Origin: Candidatus Francisella endociliophora | Lineage (GTDB): Bacteria > Pseudomonadota > Gammaproteobacteria > Francisellales > Francisellaceae | Assembly: GCF_000764555.1 (NCBI RefSeq) | Contig: NZ_CP009574.1 | Location: 1,178,001-1,242,000, forward strand | Length of the DNA stretch: 64,000 nucleotides | Direction: 5' to 3' | Part shown: positions 11,035 to 23,383 of the stretch, piece after piece | Numbering within the stretch: position 1 is the stretch's first letter | Layout: every line of letters starts with the position of its first letter | Position numbers and translations under genes: made by a program | The notes under the pieces: model-generated | Database searches by the model: none | What the model saw: the letters and a program-made list of their open reading frames with translations, nothing else | What the model was told of the DNA's origin: nothing

Positions 11035-11496
11035 ATGGATCTTTTCTCGAGACTCCTTACGATCAACTCCTTTGAGTTTAAATCTTCTTCTGGAGAAAAA
11101 TCGCAAACAGGTTGGAGTGGTAGTGGTAAAGGTAAAGTCATAACGACAAGAGAATATGACACAATCTACTTCAAAGAAGAAGGGGTATTTAAACTAGATG
11201 GCACCTCAAAACAAAACAAAATATCTAACGAATATGTTTGGCAACAGATATCACCTAGTAAAATAAGCCTATCTCACGCTCGTTTTGGTTATAACAACTT
11301 AGTCAAGCTTTTTGATTTAAAGCAAATAGATGAAACAACATGGCAAAGCATACAACCACATATTTGTATTGATGATCTATATATAGCTAAACTTAAAGTC
11401 TTAGATAACTGTGTGGAACTAATATGGGAGATAACGGGTCCTAAAAAGGATGAAGTTATTAGGTATAAATACAGCTCGAAAGAACTTAATACTTAA
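11035..11496 (+). CDS. DUF6314-like small protein
   Basis: A 153-aa soluble protein with no signal peptide. The C-terminal half has the order LSHARFGY, LFDL, HICIDDLYIAKLKV, then ELIWEITGPKKDEVIRYKY. This recalls DUF6314, a small beta-barrel family with a conserved R-x-x-F, H-x-C-x-x-D-x-Y and W-x-x-x-GP-K-D pattern. Function is unknown. The gene is alone between a divergent permease and a convergent secreted protein. The nearest AGAAGG is about 18 bases before the ATG, so a slightly different start is possible. Assignment rests on motif memory and is tentative. Confidence 0.6.
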   Translation: MDLFSRLLTINSFEFKSSSGEKSQTGWSGSGKGKVITTREYDTIYFKEEGVFKLDGTSKQNKISNEYVWQQISPSKISLSHARFGYNNLVKLFDLKQIDETTWQSIQPHICIDDLYIAKLKVLDNCVELIWEITGPKKDEVIRYKYSSKELNT

Positions 11497-11823
11497 CACT
11501 CCCTTTTGCATTAATATAAACACTTTTATTAAGTAGCTTCAAGTAAAGGTCATTAATTTTTTAATCTCTTTAGGTGAAATATTTCTAATTTTTATTTGAC
11601 ATCTTTTATATAAAAGAGTCATTAATCATCCTAAGTATACTAAGATTTAATATTAAATATTTAATAGCAAAGCATATAAATTACTATGACTTGATTAAAC
11701 ACTTTTAAGTGCAAATATAAATATAGCCTTTCGAGTGTTAGTTTGTCAATTGAGGTGCAACTTAAGTTAAAGAGTTAGCTTCAAATTAATTGATTCAATT
11801 AGAATATTTGTACAAAATTGGAA
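11497..11823. other. Intergenic stretch, no gene seen
   Basis: This 327-bp AT-rich gap lies between two convergent genes. I found no open frame with a plausible start, no tRNA and no strong hairpin with a T-run. Confidence 0.5.
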
Positions 11824-12309
11824 TTAGATTGAATGAATAATACAACTACCACCTGTGTCACAAGGATGAGCAAATACTCCTCTATCTTCGACATCAAGAG
11901 TGATATATGGCTGACGAGTTATACCATGATTAAACTTTGTTCTCCATAAATCATCACCTTCATAATTTTTTGATAGAATATATATTCTATCACCTATTGG
12001 AATTTCACACATGAATCGGTATTTACCTTTGCTTGTGTGAGCTGTACAAAAAGATGTACCAATAAGCTCAAACCTCGCAGTTTCACCTTTCTCAAGTAAT
12101 TTCCCATCAACTTCAACACTACTTTGTCTGCTGTTTTTTACAGTTATGACTCCTGTGCTATTTGTAGCACTACTATTCACCTTAATATCATTTTTACTCA
12201 ATGATTTAAGTTGCTCTTGAGCCCCATTTTCATTTTGAACAGTATTAACTGATGCGTATAAGCTAACACTTATACCTAATGCTAAAATGACCATAATTAT
12301 TATTTTCAT
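11824..12309 (-). CDS. Secreted protein of unknown function
   Basis: The 161-aa product has a clear signal peptide (MKIIIMVILALGISVSLYAS). A polar low-complexity region (residues 22-50) follows, then a compact C-terminal part with several cysteines (SFCTAHTSKG, RFMCEIP, HPCDTGGSC), which could form disulphides in the periplasm. I do not recognise the family. The gene is monocistronic, read leftwards, just downstream of the rRNA operon terminator. A standard AGGG-type site lies a few bases before the ATG. It is a credible gene because of the signal peptide, length and codon use like its neighbours. Confidence 0.65.
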   Translation of the reverse strand: MKIIIMVILALGISVSLYASVNTVQNENGAQEQLKSLSKNDIKVNSSATNSTGVITVKNSRQSSVEVDGKLLEKGETARFELIGTSFCTAHTSKGKYRFMCEIPIGDRIYILSKNYEGDDLWRTKFNHGITRQPYITLDVEDRGVFAHPCDTGGSCIIHSI

Positions 12310-12570
12310 ATATTTCCCTTATGCAGTTTTATAAATTAATAACGGTAAAACTATACCTCAATTTTAAAATATTAAAAACTATTTATTTTTTAAGATAATT
12401 AACATAGTAAATATATATATTAAGTATCATAAATTAAAATACTATAAATAAATTAAAGGGCTGTCCTAGATATATAATTGGAAAGCTAGGCTAATATTTA
12501 TCAATTGCTTACCATTGTTCTATATAAATAAACAATAAATTACAGCAAGTATTTTTTGTGCTTTAGATAC
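12310..12570. other. Intergenic region between rRNA terminator and secreted-protein gene
   Basis: About 260 bp, very AT-rich. It should contain the promoter of the leftward secreted-protein gene. A stretch at 12457-12493 (GGGCTGTCCTAG then GCTAGG) has the look of an insertion-sequence end but has no partner or transposase, so no mobile element is claimed. Confidence 0.4.
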
Positions 12571-12599
12571 AAAAAAGCCCCATATTTCTATGAGGCTTT
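12571..12599 (-). terminator. Intrinsic terminator of the rRNA operon
   Basis: Read on the minus strand, AAAGCCTCAT pairs with ATGGGGCTTT (one G.T pair) around a six-base loop and runs into a T6 tract. It sits about 40 bases after the 3' end of 5S rRNA, where the operon terminator is expected. Confidence 0.85.
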
Positions 12600-12640
12600 G
12601 TGTTGTTGCTTATCACGATAAGTCTTTTATTTGTAATAAG

Positions 12641-12752
12641 ATGGCGACTACCTACTTTCACCTGGGCAATGCCAGACTATCATCGGCGTGTTGTAGTTTC
12701 ACTTCTGAGTTCGGAATGGGATCAGGTGGTTCCTACAAGCTATCATCGCCAA
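12641..12752 (-). rRNA. rrf: 5S ribosomal RNA
   Basis: Minus-strand sequence begins TTGGCGATGATAGC and ends GTAGTCGCCAT, so the two ends pair as helix I. The internal CCGAACTCAG and AAGTGAAAC segments are the standard 5S loop B/C region. Length is about 112 nt; end positions are good to a few bases. It is the last gene of the operon. Confidence 0.95.
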
Positions 12753-12800
12753 AACTTTATGTTTTGGAATAAAAATATTTAACAATTCAGCATAGAAATA

Positions 12801-15688
<2,888 letters not shown>

Positions 15689-15737
15689 ATTTCTATACTA
15701 AATTGTTAAATATCTCTATCTTCATGCAAATAAAATA

Positions 15738-15813
15738 TGGTGGAGCCAAGCGGGATCGAACCGCTGACCCCCTGCGTGCAAAGCAGGTGCTCTCCCAGCT
15801 GAGCTATGGCCCC
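15738..15813 (-). tRNA. tRNA-Ala (anticodon TGC)
   Basis: A 76-nt cloverleaf on the minus strand beginning GGGGCCATAGCTCAGCTGGG and ending GGCTCCACCA with encoded CCA. The anticodon loop is CTTTGCACG with anticodon TGC. It lies in the 16S-23S spacer. Confidence 0.97.
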
Positions 15814-15821
15814 AAAAAAAC

Positions 15822-15898
<77 letters not shown>

Positions 15899-15993
15899 GT
15901 ATTCTATTTACACTAAAATATATTATCTACAAACACTAAGTTAAATCACTTGAAATCAATAGCTAAAGCTTATTCTTTTTTTCGTATTTCCGT

Positions 15994-17527
<1,534 letters not shown>

Positions 17528-17670
17528 AATTCTCAAATTCTGACTCTAACTACTGATACTCAAATTCTTTAACAAAGTGTTTGTATATAATATATCTATT
17601 AAATATCTAAGACCTGAAAACTACTCCCTGTCTAGCTTCCCACTGGATCACTCCCAGCCGGTGAAGACAT

Positions 17671-17699
17671 ATAATACGCATACACTTACCCAATTGCAA
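17671..17699 (-). promoter_or_regulatory. rRNA operon promoter with A-rich upstream element
   Basis: On the minus strand TTGCAA (17694-17699) and TATTAT (17671-17676) are separated by exactly 17 bases. A/T tracts lie immediately upstream, as in rRNA UP elements. The leader to 16S is about 140 nt. The remaining gap from 17700 to 17846 holds the promoter of the next gene, including TATAAT at 17795-17800 on the plus strand. Confidence 0.75.
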
Positions 17700-17846
17700 G
17701 TACTTTCTGTAAAAAAATGTGATTTTTTAGGTTTTTTTGAAAAATGCTATTTTTGATTACAAAATTTTAACTATTTCACAACGAAATCTATCTTATAATA
17801 ACTATATAGTATCTTTTACAGCAACTTATAATAAGGAGTACAAGAT

Positions 17847-18470
17847 ATGCTAAAAAAATCATTTTCTATACTTTCAAGTATTGCTCTATCTTCTTGCAGT
17901 ATCTTTGGTATTAATAATGTGCCAGAAGCTAAATATAAAGATATAAAAAAAGACGATAACTTCTCTGTCAGATTATATGCGCCTCTTACAGAAGCTCAAG
18001 TAACAGTTGAAGATTCAAATTATAAGTCTGCTGTTAACAAAGGTTTTAATTATCTATTTAAGTATATAACTGGAGCAAATATATCTAAACAAGATATCCA
18101 AATGACGACTCCAGTCAAAATAGAACAAGAATCACAAAAAATTCAGATGACTGCTCCTGTAATGATAGCGGGAGATGATAATTCATGGACTATAGCTTTT
18201 GTACTACCGGCTCAATACACTCTCAAAAATGCTCCTACGCCAACTAATGATAAAGTTAAAATAGTTGAAAAGCCTGAAGCTAAAATGGCTGTGATTACAT
18301 TTAGTGGCTTCTTAGATAAAGATACTATTGATTCTAATACTACAAAACTTAAGACTTGGATAAAATCAAATAACTATGAAATAGTTGGTCAACCCGAGGC
18401 TGCTGGCTATAATCCACCATGGACGATACCATTTATGCGTACTAATGAAGTTATGATACCTATTAAATAA
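17847..18470 (+). CDS. SOUL/HBP family heme-binding lipoprotein
   Basis: The 207-aa product has a lipoprotein signal with lipobox LSSC (Cys at about residue 17). The SOUL heme-binding domain follows: a VRLYAPLTEAQVTV region, GFNYLFKYITGAN, then the repeated TTPVKIE / TAPVMIA strands, and a C-terminal GYNPPWTIPFMRTNEVMIPI. SOUL proteins bind heme or tetrapyrroles; in bacteria the role is unclear. An AAGGAG site lies 7-8 bases before the ATG. The gene is transcribed away from the rRNA operon and convergent with the DUF1415 gene. Periplasm-facing membrane anchoring is inferred from the lipobox. Confidence 0.88.
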   Translation: MLKKSFSILSSIALSSCSIFGINNVPEAKYKDIKKDDNFSVRLYAPLTEAQVTVEDSNYKSAVNKGFNYLFKYITGANISKQDIQMTTPVKIEQESQKIQMTAPVMIAGDDNSWTIAFVLPAQYTLKNAPTPTNDKVKIVEKPEAKMAVITFSGFLDKDTIDSNTTKLKTWIKSNNYEIVGQPEAAGYNPPWTIPFMRTNEVMIPIK

Positions 18471-18480
18471 ATTTATAACA

Positions 18481-19026
18481 TCAACTATCAAAGCAAAACT
18501 TTAGCAATGCTTTTACTTTTTCTATTCCCAGCTTATTCATTAAGTCGATATTTCTTTGAGGAATATCATCTGGATTATGATAATTAGCTACTGCTCTTTC
18601 TAAAGATTCTTCATGAATTAGATGTAACATCTGGTAAGGAGATCGATTTGTATAGTTTTCAACATCATCTGAGCTTACTCCTTCAAACTGATAATCTGGA
18701 TGAAAACTTGCTATTTGATAGGTTCCTTCCAATGACATATCAATTAAAAGGTTATCTGTATCATAAAGAAAATCATTATAATCGTAGAAGTCTTGTAAAA
18801 CAGATGGGTGAATGACTAAAGTTGTCTCAATATTCGCATCACTCTCTAATAGCTCTAGTTCTGCCTGTACTTCAAGTAATAATTGTTCGGTAGTCGTTGC
18901 TTCTGAAACAAAGTAGCGAACTCTATTTTTAACAACTTCACGCTTAGCAAATGGGCAGAGGTTCATTCCTACAACAAATGTCCTGACCCAATTTTGTGTA
19001 GCGGTAATTACTTGATTCTTATCCAT
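18481..19026 (-). CDS. DUF1415 family protein
   Basis: A 181-aa soluble protein matching DUF1415. It has an early VVGMNLCPFAKRE (about residues 17-29), a YNDFLYDTDNLL region, then the strong signature YQIASFHPDYQFEG followed by NRSPYQMLHLIHEESLERA. Function is unknown. The conserved Cys-Pro-Phe, His and Asp residues suggest an enzyme or metal-binding site. The gene is convergent with the SOUL gene (10-bp gap) and divergent from the hydrolase. Confidence 0.85.
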   Translation of the reverse strand: MDKNQVITATQNWVRTFVVGMNLCPFAKREVVKNRVRYFVSEATTTEQLLLEVQAELELLESDANIETTLVIHPSVLQDFYDYNDFLYDTDNLLIDMSLEGTYQIASFHPDYQFEGVSSDDVENYTNRSPYQMLHLIHEESLERAVANYHNPDDIPQRNIDLMNKLGIEKVKALLKFCFDS

Positions 19027-19170
19027 ATTTAATATTTATGATAAGGTTTACTTACCTTTAGTATACTCTTTTGTCATAATAAGTTTATATAAAAACTTCT
19101 TCTACAAGTTACATTGCTCAATTTCTGTTAAAATGAGATTACAAATATATAACTAATAATTAGAAGAAAC

Positions 19171-20043
19171 ATGGAAAAAGTAAACTTCACATCTCACGGA
19201 TGTAACATAGCTGCCTTATTATATAAGCCTGAAAATTTTGATCAAAACTCTAAATATCCTGCAATAGTACTTTGTCATGGCTTTGCTGGTTTCAAAGAAG
19301 TGTTGCTACCTGCATATGCCGAGGCTTTTGCAAAGGCTGGGTATATTGTACTTAACTTTGACTATAGAGGATTTGGCGAGAGTGAAGGTGAAAGAGGTCG
19401 ACTAGTACCAAAACTACAAATTGAAGATATTCACTCTGCGATTAATTATGTAGCTGGTTTAGGTTTTGTTGATTCTAATAAGATTGGACTTTGGGGAACA
19501 TCATATGGTGGTGCTAATGCTATCACAGCTGCTGCACAAAATGATCTGGTAAAATGTCTATCAGTTCAACTAACTTTTGGTAATGGCGAAAGAGTAATCA
19601 CAGGTGATATGCCTGATGATGAAAAAGAGAAATTCATAGGTATGATTGATAAGATGCTAGCTAAAAAAGAAAAGACTGGCAAAGAAATGATGGTACCTTT
19701 ACATAAAGTACTTACAGATGAGCAATCAAAAGGATTTTATGAAAGATATAGCAAAGAGTATGATGCTTTTGATATCAAGATTCCATTTCTTACAGTTAAT
19801 GAAACTATGTCGCATAAGCCTGAGAAATATATTAGTGATTTAAAAATCCCTGTACTAATAGTTGCTTCAGACACAGATTCTGTAAACCCAGTTGAAGAGT
19901 CACATATATTATATAAAAAAGCTAATGAGCCAAAAGAGCTAATGATTCTAGAGGGTATTAGTCATTATGAATGTTATGAGGGTGAACCTTTAAAAAAAAT
20001 ACTAGCTAAGCAGATTGCCTGGTTTGATGAGTATGTAAAATAA
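19171..20043 (+). CDS. Alpha/beta hydrolase
   Basis: The 290-aa cytoplasmic protein has the alpha/beta hydrolase order. Oxyanion strand LCHGFAGFKE comes first, then FDYRGFGESEG, nucleophile elbow GTSYGG at about 110-115 (Ser112), a helical cap (about 140-215), acid ASDTDSVNP, and catalytic His in GISHYECYEG near residue 265. It resembles the YcjY or dienelactone-hydrolase-like group of esterases and acyl-peptide hydrolases. The substrate is unknown. It is monocistronic, with no signal peptide and no strong Shine-Dalgarno. Confidence 0.85.
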   Translation: MEKVNFTSHGCNIAALLYKPENFDQNSKYPAIVLCHGFAGFKEVLLPAYAEAFAKAGYIVLNFDYRGFGESEGERGRLVPKLQIEDIHSAINYVAGLGFVDSNKIGLWGTSYGGANAITAAAQNDLVKCLSVQLTFGNGERVITGDMPDDEKEKFIGMIDKMLAKKEKTGKEMMVPLHKVLTDEQSKGFYERYSKEYDAFDIKIPFLTVNETMSHKPEKYISDLKIPVLIVASDTDSVNPVEESHILYKKANEPKELMILEGISHYECYEGEPLKKILAKQIAWFDEYVK

Positions 20044-20350
20044 CTCGTTTTGTCATTCTACGACTCGATCGTAGAGTCTATTCTTTAAGCTTCTATTTTA
20101 ATTCTCAATGGATCGGGAAGTTTGCACATTAGCGGTTAGTAGTTTCAAAAACAAATGATTAGAAAATAAAACTGTTTGAACGAAGTGAGTTTTTTTATTT
20201 TCTAATCATTTGTTTTAAACTACGGTAGCGTAGTGCTAGGCAGTTTTGCATAAATTCCCCTCTTGAGAGGGGTGCCATTTTAATGACGGGGTGTGGCTGC
20301 CATGAAAAAAAGTATGTCGCTAAAACTTACGGAGTAAGTAGCGAAATCAT
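20044..20350. repeat. Hairpin-rich intergenic region (several palindromes, one long inverted repeat)
   Basis: No gene fits here. Four dyads are visible. (i) TCTACGA/TCGTAGA at 20057-20075. (ii) A long imperfect inverted repeat at about 20139-20223, arms about 31 bases with a 2-base bulge, core AACAAATGATTAGAAAATA, around an ACTGTTTGAACGAAGTGAG-like loop. (iii) CCCCTCT-TG-AGAGGGG at 20257-20272. (iv) A stem at 20317-20344 (TCGCT...ACTTAC/GTAAGT...AGCGA). Together they resemble intergenic palindromic repeats or a miniature inverted-repeat element. One may also terminate the hydrolase transcript. Confidence 0.6.
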
Positions 20351-21205
20351 CTAAATATATCCCTCTCGAATAACAAACTCTTTTTTGTCTTTCTTATTAA
20401 GAAGATTTAAATCTAACCCATAAAAACTCCAAATAAATTCATATCTATTTGGCACTTCAAGATTACAGTCACGATAAAGTTTATTGACAAAAGCTCTATC
20501 ATCCAACTGAGGATCTAATTCATATATATAGCGAGAATATTCATCTGATAATTGAAGTATATGAAAAGGATGGCCGTTTCCACCTATCACTGATGGTATA
20601 TAAATAGACCCAGGTTTAAGAAACATTTCTGCATACTTCGTGAAAATATCATACATCCTTTTTCTTTCCTCTGACATTTTACTATTATCAAAAACAGAAT
20701 GATCAAAAATAGCTATAGCTTTAAAACTATCCCTAGTAACTTGAGCAAACAACAGTTCGTTGGTTCTTCCTGAAATGTTGTTATTTACTTTATCTAAACT
20801 AAGATGAAAGTGATGATACCCCATTGTATTCAACACAAAATCTTTATCATCCCAAATACTTAATTTTCCTGCTTTTTTATGAGCTTCAGAAACATAGCCA
20901 TTTCTATAAACTTTTGATGATAGACAATGATTAATATTCTCAGCATTTCTAACCTTATGAAATAACTGATCGATATTTAATTTGAGAGTTTTATATCTAG
21001 GGTCATTTGTAAGTTCTGGCATATATATGATTTTTCTTTTCCTACAAGGGATTAATCTAGATTTCCAATGCAAATAATAAAGTAATAGATTTCGACTATG
21101 CGTATCTTCTAACTCTTTTTTTGTTTCATTATTATTAGGGTAAAATGGCAGTTCTTTAATTAATTCACGCTTCAATTTTCTCAATCTTCTTGAAGCTTCA
21201 AACAT
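20351..21205 (-). CDS. Hypothetical protein with HHFHLS motif
   Basis: A 284-aa soluble protein of unknown function. A basic N-terminus (FEASRRLRKLKRELIKELP) is followed by a central block MGYHHFHLSLD (about 136-146), then ELLFAQVTRDSFKAIAIFDHSVF (about 157-179, split here only by description) and GGNGHPFHILQLSDEYSRYI. Clustered His and Asp residues suggest a metal or catalytic site, perhaps nuclease-like, but I cannot name the family. The gene lies 11 bp downstream of pyrC on the same strand, so it may share that transcript, and next to the hairpin-rich region. Codon use resembles its neighbours. Confidence 0.6.
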   Translation of the reverse strand: MFEASRRLRKLKRELIKELPFYPNNNETKKELEDTHSRNLLLYYLHWKSRLIPCRKRKIIYMPELTNDPRYKTLKLNIDQLFHKVRNAENINHCLSSKVYRNGYVSEAHKKAGKLSIWDDKDFVLNTMGYHHFHLSLDKVNNNISGRTNELLFAQVTRDSFKAIAIFDHSVFDNSKMSEERKRMYDIFTKYAEMFLKPGSIYIPSVIGGNGHPFHILQLSDEYSRYIYELDPQLDDRAFVNKLYRDCNLEVPNRYEFIWSFYGLDLNLLNKKDKKEFVIREGYI

Positions 21206-21216
21206 ATTTTTGAACC

Positions 21217-22563
21217 CTAAAAATCATGATTAAACTCTAAACACTGCCCTCTTTGATCACTAACAACTTTACCTTGATGATATTTCACTACACCATTCAC
21301 AATTGTAGTTTGAATTTTTGATTTAAAAGTGCGCCCAGCAAATGGAGTCCAGCCACATTTGTAATGGCTTATCTCATCAGTACGAGTGTGAGACTCGTTT
21401 AAATTCACAAGAACTAAATCTGCAGCGTAGCCCTCTCGGATAAAGCCACGATCTTTGACTTTGTATACTATAGCTGGAGCATGAGCTGTCTTTTGCACAA
21501 CTTGCTCAAGAGTTAAGAAGCCATTGTGATAATGCTCTAATACAGAGATAAGAGCCTCTTCAACTAGTGGCAAGCCTGCCGGAGCTTTAAAGTAAGTACC
21601 TTGTTTCTCTTCCCAAGTATGTGGAGCATGATCTGTTGCGATGACATCAATAGTGTCATTTGCAACACATTCTAGTAGTTTTAAGCGATCAGACTCTTCT
21701 TTAATAGCTGGGTTACATTTGATTAGTGCGCCTTTCTCAGCATAATCTTTGCGTGAGAAAAATAAATGATGCGCACAAACTTCTGCTGTGATTCGTTTCT
21801 CTTCTAATGGAATGGAATTATCAAAATGTACCATCTCTTCAGCTGTAGTTAGATGCAGCACATGTAATCTTGAGTTATATTTCTTAGCAAGACCAACTGC
21901 AAGTTCAGATGATTTGAAGCAAGCTTCACGCGAGCGAATCTCTGGATGTAAATCAAATGGCACATCTTCACCATATTTTTCACGAGCTTTATTTTCATTC
22001 TCAGTAATCATTGGTGTATCTTCACAGTGTGTCACGATTAGTAGTGGACTATCTTTGAAAAAACCTTCTAACGTTTCTGGATTATTCACCAACATATTAC
22101 CTGTTGAAGCACCCATGAATATCTTGATAGCACAAGCATCATTTGGCTTTAGACGTTTTAGTTCTTCGACATTATCATTTGTCGCACCTAGATAAAAAGC
22201 ATAATTAGCATGTGATCTAGCCGCAGCACGCTCTTTTTTCTCAGCTAAACGCTCAACAACTGTAGTTGCTGGATTTACATTTGGCATTTCCATATATGAA
22301 GTAATACCGCCCATCACAGCAGCTTTTGATTCTGTTTCGATTTCACCTTTGTGCATAAGTCCAGGCTCTCTGAAATGCACCTGATCATCAATCATACCTG
22401 GTAGTAAGTGAAGACCTGTAGCATCTATAACTTTATCTGCGGGTTTATCTATATTTGCAGCAACTTGAGCAATCTTACCATTTTCAACCAGAACATCAGA
22501 TTTAAATGTTTTACCTTCATTTACAACTGTAGCGTTTTTGATAAGTAATGTTTGATTTTGCAT
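21217..22563 (-). CDS. pyrC: Dihydroorotase, Bacteroidetes-like type
   Basis: The 448-aa amidohydrolase closes carbamoyl-aspartate to dihydroorotate, step three of UMP synthesis. Seen: metal-site segment IDDQVHFREPG (58-68), the probable carboxylated lysine in AIKIFMGAS, GNMLVNNPETL, VTHCED, HVLHLT, and the catalytic Asp in ATDHAPH. The usual DxHxH motif reads D-D-Q-V-H, so the first metal-binding His is Gln61. From memory this Gln version, together with STGNMLV and EVCAHHLFFS, is typical of Bacteroidetes dihydroorotases such as that of Porphyromonas. carA-carB-pyrB lie 2.5-10 kb away. SD AGGAGG lies upstream of the ATG. Confidence 0.93.
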   Translation of the reverse strand: MQNQTLLIKNATVVNEGKTFKSDVLVENGKIAQVAANIDKPADKVIDATGLHLLPGMIDDQVHFREPGLMHKGEIETESKAAVMGGITSYMEMPNVNPATTVVERLAEKKERAAARSHANYAFYLGATNDNVEELKRLKPNDACAIKIFMGASTGNMLVNNPETLEGFFKDSPLLIVTHCEDTPMITENENKAREKYGEDVPFDLHPEIRSREACFKSSELAVGLAKKYNSRLHVLHLTTAEEMVHFDNSIPLEEKRITAEVCAHHLFFSRKDYAEKGALIKCNPAIKEESDRLKLLECVANDTIDVIATDHAPHTWEEKQGTYFKAPAGLPLVEEALISVLEHYHNGFLTLEQVVQKTAHAPAIVYKVKDRGFIREGYAADLVLVNLNESHTRTDEISHYKCGWTPFAGRTFKSKIQTTIVNGVVKYHQGKVVSDQRGQCLEFNHDF

Positions 22564-22641
22564 TTTTCCTCCTTTATGACCTATCGAAATTATAAAGAAC
22601 CCTAGTATAAATCGCCATCTTTAAAAATAATATTTATCTAA

Positions 22642-22699
22642 TCGTTCATGTTAATATGTATAGTAAGTTAACAATCATACGCACGATCAACATGAACGA
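22642..22699 (+). repeat. Inverted repeat spanning the TPMT start codon
   Basis: TCGTTCATGTT (22642-22652) and AACATGAACGA (22689-22699) are perfect 11-bp arms 36 bases apart. The preferred ATG (22692) is inside the right arm, so a folded transcript would hide it. Confidence 0.5.
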
Positions 22700-23366
22700 A
22701 GTCGAAACTAATAATAACCAATATTGGTTAAACAGATGGCAAAATAATGATGTTGAAAATTTCTGTCAAGATGCTCCGAATGAGTTTCTAGTTAAACATT
22801 TTCCTAAATTGAAAGTAGATGAATCCTCTGTATGCTTAATCCCTATGTGTGGATGTAGTATTGATATATTATTTTTCCTATCAAAAGGGATAAAAGTAGT
22901 AGGTATCGAGCTATCAGAAAAAGCTGTTTTATCATTCTTCAAGCAAAATAATATCAAATATGAAACTATTGAAGAAAATGGCTATAAATATTATAAAGGT
23001 AAAGATGTTGTAATATATGTATCAGATATTTTCAACTTACCTAAAATAGCCAAGAATTTACCAACGTTTGATATTTGGTATGATAGAGGTGCTTATATTG
23101 CTTTGCCACATGACATAAGAGCTAAGTATGCAAAAATGATGCTAGAAGTATGCTCTGATAAAACACAAATACTCCTATTAGTAATGGAACATGACAAAAA
23201 ATCTCAAACTCCTCCTTATAGTGTTACACAAGATGAGTTAATAAAAAACTTCTATCCAGATATCAAATTTAAACTAATTGATAGTGAACAAAGAGAAAAT
23301 ATACCTGATTATAGAAAAGCTGAGGGAATAACGTTTCAATATTATAAAACTTATATAAGAAAATAA
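22692..23366 (+). CDS. tpm: Thiopurine S-methyltransferase family protein
   Basis: A SAM-dependent methyltransferase of the TPMT family. It has NQYWLNRWQNNDVENFCQ at the N-terminus, SVCLIPMCGCSIDILFF (SAM motif I), VVGIELSEKAV, and FDIWYDRGAYIALP. Bacterial TPMTs methylate thiols and inorganic selenium or tellurium species; the physiological substrate here is unknown. An upstream in-frame ATG at 22656 would add 12 residues. I prefer 22692 because family members start just before the YW motif. Neither start has a Shine-Dalgarno, and 22692 falls inside an inverted-repeat arm. Confidence 0.85.
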   Translation: MNEVETNNNQYWLNRWQNNDVENFCQDAPNEFLVKHFPKLKVDESSVCLIPMCGCSIDILFFLSKGIKVVGIELSEKAVLSFFKQNNIKYETIEENGYKYYKGKDVVIYVSDIFNLPKIAKNLPTFDIWYDRGAYIALPHDIRAKYAKMMLEVCSDKTQILLLVMEHDKKSQTPPYSVTQDELIKNFYPDIKFKLIDSEQRENIPDYRKAEGITFQYYKTYIRK

Positions 23367-23383
23367 GAGTATAGATTTAGAGT

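Noticed and set aside
12457-12493. GGGCTGTCCTAG...GCTAGG, like the end of an insertion sequence
   Set aside because: No second end, no transposase fragment and no target duplication were found.
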